Assembly: GCF_004138485.1 (NCBI RefSeq)
Contig: NZ_RYEV01000006.1
Coordinates: forward strand, 620,001-684,000
Direction: 5' to 3'
DNA: 64,000 nt
From: Peristeroidobacter soli
Lineage (GTDB): Bacteria; Pseudomonadota; Gammaproteobacteria; Steroidobacterales; Steroidobacteraceae
A program made the position numbers and the translations under genes. This document shows positions 16,676 through 25,185 of the stretch, piece by piece; within the stretch, counting starts at the first letter, position 1, and every line of letters begins with the position of its first letter. A model generated the notes under the pieces. That model saw only the letters and a list, made by a program, of their open reading frames with translations, made no database searches and was not told the DNA's origin.

Positions 16676-17050
16676 GTGAAACTGGTTGCGATCACCGGTC
16701 TGGCTGCGCTGGCAGTGATGTCTCGAGCCGCGGCCGATGGCGATGTGTCGGCGGGCGCCACGGTGTTTGCGCAATGTGCGGCATGTCATGCCGTTGGCGC
16801 GAACGCTCAGAACAGCGTCGGCCCGGTGTTGAACGGCGTCGTCGGCCGGGCCGCGGGCACCTATCCGAGTTACCGCTATTCAGCCGCGATGAAGCGATCC
16901 GGCCTCACCTGGGACGAGGCGACGCTCAAACAATATCTCAAGGGTCCGGAACAGCTCGTGCCCGGTAGCAAGATGATGTTTCCCGGTCTGGCGAGCGACG
17001 CGGACGTTGCCAACGTGATTGCCTATCTCAAACAGCAGCGGGCTGAGTGA
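16676..17050 (+). CDS. Class I cytochrome c
   Basis: 124 residues from a GTG with GGAGG seven bases upstream. Residues 1-20 are a signal peptide. Haem is attached at C34-A-A-C-H38 and the distal ligand is Met100 or Met101 in S-K-M-M-F-P-G. The sequence pattern (N-G-V-V-G-R, Y-S-A-A-M-K) is that of mitochondrial-like c2/c552 cytochromes. It follows the GMC subunit directly and is the probable electron acceptor of that dehydrogenase. Confidence 0.92.
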   Translation: MKLVAITGLAALAVMSRAAADGDVSAGATVFAQCAACHAVGANAQNSVGPVLNGVVGRAAGTYPSYRYSAAMKRSGLTWDEATLKQYLKGPEQLVPGSKMMFPGLASDADVANVIAYLKQQRAE

Positions 17051-17088
17051 GTTGAACGGAAAGTAGGTTCTATCAAACAGGGGGAGCG

Positions 17089-20061
17089 ATGTCGAACAAT
17101 CATAGCAGTGACGTTTCCAACGCCGTGAAGAGGACGTTGGCGGGCTTTCAGACATTGGCGGCTTGCGGGCTGCTGATACCGCTGGCAGTACAGGCGCAAG
17201 GGACGTCGCCCGAGCCGCAGAACAGTGACGCCAGGGTAGGGCTCGAGGAAATCATGGTCACCGGTACGCGCATCATGACGGATGGCTACAACGCGCCGAC
17301 GCCGACGTCGGTCATCACTGCCGACGCAGTCGTCGCCAATGCGCAGCCCAACATCTTCAGCACGGTGGCGCAGCTGCCTTCGTTGCAAGGCTCCACTGGC
17401 ACGCAGGTGAATACGTTCAGCACGTCCAGCGGACAGCAGGGCTTGAGCTCGTTCTCGTTGCGCGGTTTGACGGCAATTCGCACACTGACGTTGCTCGACG
17501 GTCAGCGTGTGGTCGGCGCGAACGTGACTGGCGTGGTGGACGTGAGCATGTTTCCGCAGTTGCTGGTCGAGCGTGTCGACGTGGTCAACGGCGGCGCCTC
17601 TTCCTCGTACGGTTCCGACGCGGTCGGCGGCGTCGTGAACTTCGTCACGAATACGCGCTTCGAAGGTATCAAAGCAAACGTCCAGGGCGCGACGACCAAC
17701 TATGAGGACAACGATACAGTCGTCGCTCAGCTCGCGGCCGGCAGCAGCTTCTTCGACGGTCGCCTGCATGTCCTGGGCAGCGTCGAGTATCACGACGAAG
17801 ATGGCGTGGGACCGGGCCCGTTGGGTATCGGCCTCGCGAACGGTCGCGACTGGTTCACGCAGCGGGTGCTCGTCAATCGCAACGTGCTGAACGACGGCTC
17901 GCCGCAGTACAACGTGATCGACTACGCGCAGCCCTACAACTACACCAAGTACGGTCTGATCACGGCGGGGCCGTTGCAGGGCATTGCCTTCGACCAGAAC
18001 GGCAATCCGTTCCAGTTTCAGTACGGCTCGAACGGCACACCCGCACGAAACGCAGCGGGCACCGTCAATGGCTGCTTACCGGGGTTCTGCGTCGGTGGGG
18101 ATGTCTCCGGCAATGTCGACGCCGGCCGCTCACTCCAGTCCGATCTCGAACGAGTCAACGGCTACGGCCGCGTCGGCTTCCAGTTCGCGGACGACGACGA
18201 AATCTATTTAACGGCCAACCTGGCGCAGGTCCAGACTCACAACCAGCCGATCAACGGCATGGCTCGTCCCAACCTCACGATCCAATGCAGCAACGCCTAT
18301 TTGCCGGCGTCGGTCCAGACGATGTGCGCGAATGCCGGTATCACCAGTTTCCAGTTTGGCACCAGCAACGCGATCCTGCCGCCCAGCCAGGTGTACACCG
18401 ATCGCCGTCAATATCGTTTCGTGTTGGGCGCGATGGGCGGTGTCTCGCTGATCGGCAAGGACTGGAACTACAATGGCTACTACGAGCATGGCGTCAACTT
18501 CAGCGATGTCGATGTCAAGAGCATCATGCTGTCGCGTCGCTTCGACCAGGCGATCAACGCGACGACGTTGAACGGCAGTATCGTTTGCGCCGACGCGACG
18601 GCACGAGCGAATGGCTGCGTTCCCATCAACATCTTCGGCGGCACGCCGCTATCGGCCCAGGCGCTGGAGTACATCCTGCCCTCGAAGGGTCCCTATCAGC
18701 GGACGCGACAGAATCAGGAAGTGGCCAGCTTCAACGTGTCCGGCTCGCCGTTCGAGTTGTGGGCGGGGCCGCTCGCGCTCGCCTTCGGTGTCGAATATCG
18801 CAAGGAAGAGTACCGCGTCCGCGCCGATCCCTATGGCAACGGCATCAATACTCAAGCGGGTATCGAGGGCACGCCCTACAGCTCCGTCTATCCGGCGGAT
18901 CCGGTGCTGCTGACCGCGGGCAACAACTGGTTTGCAGGCAATTATAAAAATGGCGAGGGCGAGTACAGCGTCAAGGAAGCCTATCTGGAGTTCGACCTGC
19001 CGCTATTCGAGACGCAGGCCGCGGGTCGCGCGAACTTGAACGCCGCCTACCGCGTGACCGACTACAGCACGTCCGGGACGATCGATGTTTGGAAGGTCGG
19101 CGGCACTTGGGATACTCCGCTCGATGGGTTGCGCCTGCGCGCCACCACGTCGCGCGACGTACGTGCGCCGAATCTCTCCGAACTGTTCGCCGCGCCCGTC
19201 ACCACGACGCTGCCGAACTTCCTGGATCCGTTCCGTAACGTCAACGTGCTCGCGATCCAGAACGTGGTCGGCAACCCCGCCCTCACTCCGGAGATCGCCC
19301 GCAACACTTCGTTCGGTGTCGTGCTCGCCGAGCCGTCGTGGCTGCCGAATTTCAGCGTGTCGGTGGACTATTACAAGATCAAGATCGACGACGTGGTCTC
19401 CAGCCTGAGCGCGGCCGACATCGTCAACTTCTGTTTCAGCGGCGCCCTGCCGCAGACCTGCAACTCATTCAATCTCAACAACCCGAACGGGCCGAATTTC
19501 ATCAACGTGCAGTCGTTCAATTTCGCCTCGATCGAGACCGACGGCTACGACATCGAAGCGAGCTATCGCTGGCCGCAGCTGTTCGGTCTGGCCGGGACCT
19601 TCACCGTGCGCGCACTGGCCACACACGTTAGTGAATATCTGACTGACAACGGCTTGTCGGGCACGATTCCGGCCGACAGTGCCGGTGAAAACACCGGCAA
19701 CATTCCGGACTGGAAAGTGCTCGCCGTCCAAAGCTACGAGACCGACAAATTCTCGTTCCTGATTCAGGAGCGCTGGATCAGCGATGGTGTGTTGGGCAAC
19801 AAGTACATCGAATGTCAGCCCGGCACCTGCCCGGTCTCGACCGTGAATCGGCCGACCATCGACAACAACCACGTGGATGGGGCTCTCTACATCGACGTCG
19901 GTGGATCGTACGAGCTCCGGTCGGGTGCGACCGCGTATTTCAAGGTGGACAATGTGCTCGACGAGGAGCCGGGGCGGGTGCCGAATTTCGCCAACCCCGC
20001 GCTGTTCGACATGCTCGGTCGTGTGTATCGACTCGGCGTGCGCTTCGAGCTTGGCCGTTAG
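17089..20061 (+). CDS. TonB-dependent outer-membrane receptor
   Basis: 990 residues with a long signal peptide (about 1-37, ending V-Q-A-Q-G) and GGGGGAGCG before the ATG. A TonB-box-like I-M-V-T-G-T-R segment precedes the plug (about 55-175: F-S-L-R-G-L, then L-L-D-G-Q-R and G-S-D-A-V-G-G-V-V-N-F). The rest is a 22-strand barrel with a typical C-terminal strand ending in V-R-F-E-L-G-R. The style is that of large receptors for plant or polymer-derived compounds rather than siderophores. It follows the GMC dehydrogenase operon by 38 bases and is closed by a strong hairpin. Confidence 0.92.
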   Translation: MSNNHSSDVSNAVKRTLAGFQTLAACGLLIPLAVQAQGTSPEPQNSDARVGLEEIMVTGTRIMTDGYNAPTPTSVITADAVVANAQPNIFSTVAQLPSLQGSTGTQVNTFSTSSGQQGLSSFSLRGLTAIRTLTLLDGQRVVGANVTGVVDVSMFPQLLVERVDVVNGGASSSYGSDAVGGVVNFVTNTRFEGIKANVQGATTNYEDNDTVVAQLAAGSSFFDGRLHVLGSVEYHDEDGVGPGPLGIGLANGRDWFTQRVLVNRNVLNDGSPQYNVIDYAQPYNYTKYGLITAGPLQGIAFDQNGNPFQFQYGSNGTPARNAAGTVNGCLPGFCVGGDVSGNVDAGRSLQSDLERVNGYGRVGFQFADDDEIYLTANLAQVQTHNQPINGMARPNLTIQCSNAYLPASVQTMCANAGITSFQFGTSNAILPPSQVYTDRRQYRFVLGAMGGVSLIGKDWNYNGYYEHGVNFSDVDVKSIMLSRRFDQAINATTLNGSIVCADATARANGCVPINIFGGTPLSAQALEYILPSKGPYQRTRQNQEVASFNVSGSPFELWAGPLALAFGVEYRKEEYRVRADPYGNGINTQAGIEGTPYSSVYPADPVLLTAGNNWFAGNYKNGEGEYSVKEAYLEFDLPLFETQAAGRANLNAAYRVTDYSTSGTIDVWKVGGTWDTPLDGLRLRATTSRDVRAPNLSELFAAPVTTTLPNFLDPFRNVNVLAIQNVVGNPALTPEIARNTSFGVVLAEPSWLPNFSVSVDYYKIKIDDVVSSLSAADIVNFCFSGALPQTCNSFNLNNPNGPNFINVQSFNFASIETDGYDIEASYRWPQLFGLAGTFTVRALATHVSEYLTDNGLSGTIPADSAGENTGNIPDWKVLAVQSYETDKFSFLIQERWISDGVLGNKYIECQPGTCPVSTVNRPTIDNNHVDGALYIDVGGSYELRSGATAYFKVDNVLDEEPGRVPNFANPALFDMLGRVYRLGVRFELGR

Positions 20062-20066
20062 CACCG

Positions 20067-20098
20067 CGCGAGGGCTGCAGGCGACTGCAGCCCTCGCG
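20067..20098 (+). terminator. Strong hairpin after TonB receptor gene
   Basis: Arms CGCGAGGGCTGCAG and CTGCAGCCCTCGCG pair perfectly (14 bp) around a GCGA loop, six bases after the receptor stop. Only a weak T-containing tail follows (CCTGTTGTAACTTT), so it may be an imperfect intrinsic terminator or an mRNA-stabilising hairpin. Confidence 0.7.
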
Positions 20099-20125
20099 AC
20101 CCTGTTGTAACTTTCTGAGTGCGGC

Positions 20126-23100
20126 ATGACGACCATGGATGAAGAGGCATACGCAGTGACGGCTCTACGTCGGATCGGGTGCGCACTGTTATGCGTTGCC
20201 GCGCTGACTGTGGCGAGATCGCCGGCGCTTGCCGCGACCTCGGTTTTCGAAGTGGCGCCGACCGAGCCGCGCGCAGTCACTGTCCAGGGCAAGGGTGACG
20301 GCCGAGCCGACGACACGGATGCCATCCAGCGCGCGCTCGACAAAGTCGCCGAGTCGCCGGGCGGCGGCATCGTATTTCTTCCCTCCGGTCGTTACCGGAT
20401 CAGTCGCACGATCCTGGTATGGCCGTCGGTGCGCCTGCTGGGTACCGGACGCACGCGCCCGACGCTCCTGCTCGGGGACAACACGCCAGGCTTCCAGACG
20501 GGCATCGGCAGCATGGTGGTCTTCACCGGTGCGCGGCGGGGAGACAACGCGCGAGGCGATATCGGTCGTATCGAATTGCCCCGCGTGCCGTTTCCGCCGC
20601 CGACCGTCGTGCCGTTCGATCCGAAGCTATGGGACGCGAATCCCAGCACGTTTTACTCGGCGATGAGCAATGTCGACATCGAGATCGGTGCGGGCAATCC
20701 GGCGGCCACGGGCATTCGGTTTCGAATCGCCCAGCATGGTTTCCTGAGCCACATGGATTTTCGACTGGGCTCGGGCTTTGCCGGCATCTATCAAGCCGGT
20801 AACGTGGTCCAGCACCTGCGCTTTTTCGGTGGCCGCTACGGCATCGTGACGGAGAAGCCGTCGCCGGCCTGGCCATTCACGGTGATCGACTCGACCTTCG
20901 AAGGCCAAAGGAGTGCGGCGATCCGCGAGCACGAAGCGGGGCTGACGTTGGTCAACGTCTCGGTGCGCGATGTGCCCGTGGGTATCGAGATCGATCGGGG
21001 TTACGGCGACTGGCTGTGGGGCAAGGATGTTCGCTTCGAGCGCGTCAGACGAGCCGCTGTCGTGATCTCCAATGAGAACAATGTCTATACGCAGGTTGGC
21101 TTCGATGACGCGCTCGCGAGCGACACGCCGGTGTTCGCAGAATTTCGAGATAGCAAACGAACCGTCGCCGGTAAGGGGCGGAGCTATCGCGTGACTGCGT
21201 TCAGTCACGGACTGGCAGTGCCGGCGCTCGGACAGCTCGGCCAGGTCGCAACCGAGGCCAATATCGAGCCAGTCGACAGGTTGCCGAAGCGCAAAGCATC
21301 CGCCATTCGATTGCTACCACCGGTGTCGCAGTGGACGAACGCGCGCGAGTCGGGTGTAGTGGGGGACGGGCAAGCAGACGACACCGCGGCTCTGCAGCGC
21401 GCAATCGACTCGCATAAAACAGTTTATCTGCCGCTTGGCGTCTACAAAGTCACCGACACGATTCGGTTGCGGCCAGATTCGGTGTTGATCGCTTTACATC
21501 CGAGTCTCACGCAAATTGCTCTCGCGGACAACACGCCGGCTTATCAGGGAGTCGGTGGACCGAAGGCGTTGGTTCAATCGGCCGAGGGCGGCGACGCAAT
21601 CGTCTCCGGCGTCGGATTGTTCACGGGCGGTATCAATCCACGCGCGACCGCGCTGCTGTGGAGTGCAGGTGAGAACTCTCTCGTCGACGATGTGAGATTC
21701 GAAGGTGGCCACGGCGGGCCGGCGCTCGCGACCGGAGTGAGAGCCAATGGCTACAATGCCAACCACAGCGGCGATGCCGATCCCGCACGACGCTGGGACG
21801 GTCAGTATCCGAGCCTGTGGGTGCGGGGCGGCGGTGGAACCTTCAACGGCATCTGGAGCCCGAACACCTACGCGAGTGCGGGGCTGTACGTCTCGGACAC
21901 CAACATACCCGGGCACGTCTACCAGATTTCCGTCGAGCATCACGTGCGCAATGAGATCGTGCTGAATCGCGTCGCCAACTGGGAGCTACTCGCTCCACAG
22001 ACGGAGGAAGAGTATGGCGAGGGCAGGGATGCTGTATCTCTCGAGATCCGCGATTCCCGAGACCTCCTTATTGCCAATTATCACGGCTATCGAGTGACGC
22101 GCACGCTCGGGCCGGCCCCTGCAGCGGTGCGACTCTACAACGTTCGTGACATACGCTTTCGCAACGTTCACGTAAATGCCGAGAGCGGCTTCGCGACTTG
22201 CGATGGCGATGACTGCGCGACCTTCCTCCGGCTCAGCAAATATCCCTTCGAGAATGCGATCGAAGATGTTTCCAGCGGGCTCGTCGTCCGTGAGCGGGAA
22301 TTCGCGCGTCTCGATGTTTCCAGCCCAGGCGTGGCGCCGGTGGCGGGGACTGCACCGCGAGCAAGCGAGGTGAAGAAGCTGGTTGGAGGGTTTGGGGCGC
22401 TGGGCGGCGGCATCGTCGATTCGCGCGGCACGCTGTATTTCGTCGACCGCATCTTCCGGCGCATCCATAGCTGGTCCGCGGAGACCGGGCTGGGCATCGT
22501 CAGCAGCCATTCGCTCGATCCCGTCAATCTCGCCGTGGATCGTTCGGATCATCTGCTCGTGCTGTCTTCGGATGGCCATGACGCTTCGGTGTATAGCCTC
22601 GATCCGCAGGGACTGGATGGTGTTGTCACTCGCCTCGAACCGCAACCCGCGGGCTCGCATCCGAACGCCGATATCGCGATGCCAGTCAACTGGTGGGCCA
22701 ATGGGGAGTTCAGAGATCAGTATGACCCCGCACGCGACGAGTTCACTACGCTTGCCGAGCTGTTTGCTCGCGAGGTTGCTCCGGGAGCACCCCGCGAATA
22801 TGTGTCGCCGGATAAGAGTCTGGTGCTGCCGGCCTTCCGCGTTTTCCATCAAGGACCGCCGGACTATCGCGGCTGGCGATTCTCGCATTCACTCGATACG
22901 TACGGTTTCGCTATTGCAAAGCCAGGAACGCGGCTCTACGTGAGCAACGGATCCGAGGCACGGACTTATTCCGCAACCGTCGGGCCAACAGGTGCCCTAC
23001 AGAATCTCGAAGTGTTCGCCGAACGTGGCGGCGAAAGTGTCGTGACCGATGCCGCCGGTCGAGTCTACGTCGCGAATGGTCAGATCTTCGTCTATGCCGC

Positions 23101-23266
23101 CGATCGCAAGGAGCTCGGACGCATCGAGGTGCCGGAACGTCCGTTGCAGCTCATCTTTGGTGGCGCGAATCGTCAGACGTTGTTCATCCTCACTCATCGG
23201 GCGCTGTACTCGATGGAAGTGACGCCGACAGTCGACTCGGCTGCGACGGCGGCAAGGCGGGATTGA
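20126..23266 (+). CDS. Large secreted protein with two pectate-lyase-3 type beta-helix regions
   Basis: 1046 residues from the first ATG; a GTG at 20156 would start right at the hydrophobic signal (about 15-37 of the long form). The first parallel beta-helix opens with G-D-G-R-A-D-D-T-D-A-I-Q-R-A-L-D near residue 55, and a second opens with G-V-V-G-D-G-Q-A-D-D-T-A-A-L-Q-R-A near 412. Both are the start signature of Pectate_lyase_3/GH55-like domains. From about 750 the sequence changes to short repeats with Y-F-V-D-R-I and L-A-V-D-R-S-D-H-L-L-V-L, resembling an NHL/SMP-30-like propeller. The tandem helix resembles GH55 glucanases, but catalytic residues cannot be assigned. Likely a polysaccharide-active or cell-surface protein. 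Confidence 0.75.
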   Translation: MTTMDEEAYAVTALRRIGCALLCVAALTVARSPALAATSVFEVAPTEPRAVTVQGKGDGRADDTDAIQRALDKVAESPGGGIVFLPSGRYRISRTILVWPSVRLLGTGRTRPTLLLGDNTPGFQTGIGSMVVFTGARRGDNARGDIGRIELPRVPFPPPTVVPFDPKLWDANPSTFYSAMSNVDIEIGAGNPAATGIRFRIAQHGFLSHMDFRLGSGFAGIYQAGNVVQHLRFFGGRYGIVTEKPSPAWPFTVIDSTFEGQRSAAIREHEAGLTLVNVSVRDVPVGIEIDRGYGDWLWGKDVRFERVRRAAVVISNENNVYTQVGFDDALASDTPVFAEFRDSKRTVAGKGRSYRVTAFSHGLAVPALGQLGQVATEANIEPVDRLPKRKASAIRLLPPVSQWTNARESGVVGDGQADDTAALQRAIDSHKTVYLPLGVYKVTDTIRLRPDSVLIALHPSLTQIALADNTPAYQGVGGPKALVQSAEGGDAIVSGVGLFTGGINPRATALLWSAGENSLVDDVRFEGGHGGPALATGVRANGYNANHSGDADPARRWDGQYPSLWVRGGGGTFNGIWSPNTYASAGLYVSDTNIPGHVYQISVEHHVRNEIVLNRVANWELLAPQTEEEYGEGRDAVSLEIRDSRDLLIANYHGYRVTRTLGPAPAAVRLYNVRDIRFRNVHVNAESGFATCDGDDCATFLRLSKYPFENAIEDVSSGLVVREREFARLDVSSPGVAPVAGTAPRASEVKKLVGGFGALGGGIVDSRGTLYFVDRIFRRIHSWSAETGLGIVSSHSLDPVNLAVDRSDHLLVLSSDGHDASVYSLDPQGLDGVVTRLEPQPAGSHPNADIAMPVNWWANGEFRDQYDPARDEFTTLAELFAREVAPGAPREYVSPDKSLVLPAFRVFHQGPPDYRGWRFSHSLDTYGFAIAKPGTRLYVSNGSEARTYSATVGPTGALQNLEVFAERGGESVVTDAAGRVYVANGQIFVYAADRKELGRIEVPERPLQLIFGGANRQTLFILTHRALYSMEVTPTVDSAATAARRD

Positions 23267-23526
23267 TCCTCAAATAATGTAATTGCCACCGGGCGTCGCG
23301 CACCCGTCGGTGCTGCCCATCGGTGATCGAGACCATTGCCAGAGGTCGCCCCGAAAGCAGGCCTGGTGCGGGCGATGGCATGGAAGGTTACCCCCGCAAA
23401 GCGAATCATCCGCTGCGCTATTTCCGCCGCCTCTTGCCATGGGGGAGGCGTCCAGGTCTGTGGCTACCCCAATTCGGATAGGTATCCATTTTTCCGTTTC
23501 GAATACCCTAGGCTTCAGGGAGCGGA
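23267..23526. other. Intergenic region before the ECF sigma gene
   Basis: 260 bases with no convincing gene. Short frames here have no coding character and none looks like a lasso-peptide precursor (no Thr at position -2 before a Gly-started core). It should contain the promoter of the sigma/FecR/receptor/isopeptidase operon. Confidence 0.5.
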
Positions 23527-24063
23527 ATGTCCGTGGAGCGACAGCGCGTGACTTTGGAAGAAAAGCAAGCCTTTGTGGCAGCCGTTGAGGCGCAGCACGG
23601 GAAGCGGCTGCGCCGATTCCTGTTGGCGCGCGTACGGAGCGCAGCGGATGCGGCGGATCTGGTGCAGGAGGTTTTCTTACGACTGCTGCGGGTCGAGGAT
23701 CACGAGAGTATTCGCATGCCCGAGGCCTACGTGTTTGCACTCGCCAATCATGTGCTTTATCAGCACCGCCTGCGGCAGGCAAAGACCAGCGCCGTGGACA
23801 TTCTCGAGGTGTTGGCTGAGGTGCAGACCATGCCGCAGAGCGACCCGGCGGCACAGGCTGAAACCCAGCAGCGGGTCGAGGAATTGGAGCTTGCGCTGAC
23901 CCAACTCTCGCCAAGAGCGCAGGCCGCGTTGGTCCTGCACCGTCGCGACGGTTTCTCGATCGAGGAAATTGCGGAGCAGTTCGGGGTGTCGCGGCCCATG
24001 GCCAAGAAGTACCTCGCGAAAGCCTTGTTGCATTGTCGGCAGCGGCTGGAGAAGAAGGAGTGA
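23527..24063 (+). CDS. FecI-type ECF RNA polymerase sigma factor
   Basis: 178 residues. Region 2 is at about 20-90 (A-A-D-A-A-D-L-V-Q-E-V-F-L-R-L-L, then A-Y-V-F-A-L-A-N-H-V). Region 4 is at about 118-172 with helix-turn-helix I-E-E-I-A-E-Q-F-G-V-S-R-P-M-A-K-K-Y-L. It is ten bases from the FecR-like anti-sigma gene and drives, by family precedent, transcription of the receptor operon when the outer-membrane receptor binds its ligand. Confidence 0.93.
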   Translation: MSVERQRVTLEEKQAFVAAVEAQHGKRLRRFLLARVRSAADAADLVQEVFLRLLRVEDHESIRMPEAYVFALANHVLYQHRLRQAKTSAVDILEVLAEVQTMPQSDPAAQAETQQRVEELELALTQLSPRAQAALVLHRRDGFSIEEIAEQFGVSRPMAKKYLAKALLHCRQRLEKKE

Positions 24064-24073
24064 GGGATCGGGT

Positions 24074-25144
24074 ATGAGCAAACGTACCGTGTCCGCGGGC
24101 TTCAATAGTCAGATCTATGAGGAAGCCTGCGATTGGTTCATCGATATGCGTGCGGGCGATGTCGACGCAGCCGGGAAACAGCGCTTCGATGCCTGGGTGC
24201 GCAAGTCCCCCGAGCATTTGCGCGCCTACCTCGAGATCAGCGAGATCTGGGATGACGCGCCCCTGGTAGATTCGTCTCGTACTGCAAATTCCGCGGACTT
24301 GATCGATCGGGCGCAGACTGCGGGGGCTGACATTGTCACGCTCAGTGGCAAGTCCGGGGGGGCGGCACCCATCCGCTCGTTGCCGCCACCGCGTGCGCGG
24401 GTTGGCCTCGTCGCGGCCGCGACGATTGCGTTCATGGCGATCGGTTTGGCCGTGGGATATCAAATGTGGCGTGAGCCCACGTATTCGACCGGAATCGGTG
24501 AGCAGCGAAGCATCGTGCTTGCGGATGGCAGTCGGGTGCAGCTGAATTCGCGTACGCGCATCAAAGTGCATTTTACCGAGCATGCCCGCGACATCGAGCT
24601 GCAACAAGGACAGGCGCTATTCAAAGTGGCTAAAAGTCCGAGGCGCCCGTTCATCGTCAGAAGCGGAGATTTCTCGGTTCGTGCAGTCGGTACAGTGTTC
24701 GATGTCGATCGCAAGCAGAGCGCGACCACAGTCACCGTGCTGGAGGGACGAGTTGCCGTCAGCTCGCCCGCCAGTCTGCGGCCGCAGATGTCCGGACCGT
24801 CTGTTATCGATGTCCCCGCGCCGCAAGTATTTGTGGCCGCGGGTGAGCAGGTGAAGACCCATGACCGCAGCACAACTCAACCTTCGCCCACGAACGTTGC
24901 CGCTGCCACGGCGTGGACGCAGGGCTCATTGGTGTTCGCCGGCTCGAGGCTCGCCGATGTGGTGGAAGAGTTCAACCGTCACAACGAGCGGCAGCTCGTC
25001 ATCGGCGAGCCTTCCCTGGCCGATATGCGGATCAGCGGCGTATACGCTTCGACCGATCCGGCACTGCTCGTGCGGTTTCTGCGCGAGCAACCTGCGTTGA
25101 GCGTTGAGGAAACGGAGTCGACCATCGTGATCGGCGCTCGGTAA
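24074..25144 (+). CDS. FecR-type transmembrane anti-sigma regulator
   Basis: 356 residues. The cytoplasmic N-terminus has the DUF4880 pattern (A-C-D-W-F-I-D-M-R-A-G near 14-24 and R-F-D-A-W-V-R-K-S-P-E-H). One membrane helix lies at about 114-132. The periplasmic FecR domain contains T-G-I-G-E-Q-R-S-I-V-L-A-D-G-S, L-N-S-R-T-R-I-K-V and V-R-A-V-G-T-V-F-D-V, and a DUF4974-like domain ends the protein. It relays signal from the STN domain of the downstream receptor to the sigma factor. Confidence 0.93.
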   Translation: MSKRTVSAGFNSQIYEEACDWFIDMRAGDVDAAGKQRFDAWVRKSPEHLRAYLEISEIWDDAPLVDSSRTANSADLIDRAQTAGADIVTLSGKSGGAAPIRSLPPPRARVGLVAAATIAFMAIGLAVGYQMWREPTYSTGIGEQRSIVLADGSRVQLNSRTRIKVHFTEHARDIELQQGQALFKVAKSPRRPFIVRSGDFSVRAVGTVFDVDRKQSATTVTVLEGRVAVSSPASLRPQMSGPSVIDVPAPQVFVAAGEQVKTHDRSTTQPSPTNVAAATAWTQGSLVFAGSRLADVVEEFNRHNERQLVIGEPSLADMRISGVYASTDPALLVRFLREQPALSVEETESTIVIGAR

Positions 25145-25185
25145 TTGCAATCTCACGGTAGCCATTCTTCGTCGACGAGCACCCT

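Noticed and set aside
23283-23588. Possible lasso-peptide precursor upstream of the sigma gene
   Set aside because: Short frames here lack a leader with Thr at -2 and a Gly-started core with Glu or Asp at 7-9. They look random.
23270-24607. 445-residue minus-strand frame covering the sigma and FecR genes
   Set aside because: Antisense to two well-recognised genes in a standard sigma/anti-sigma arrangement.
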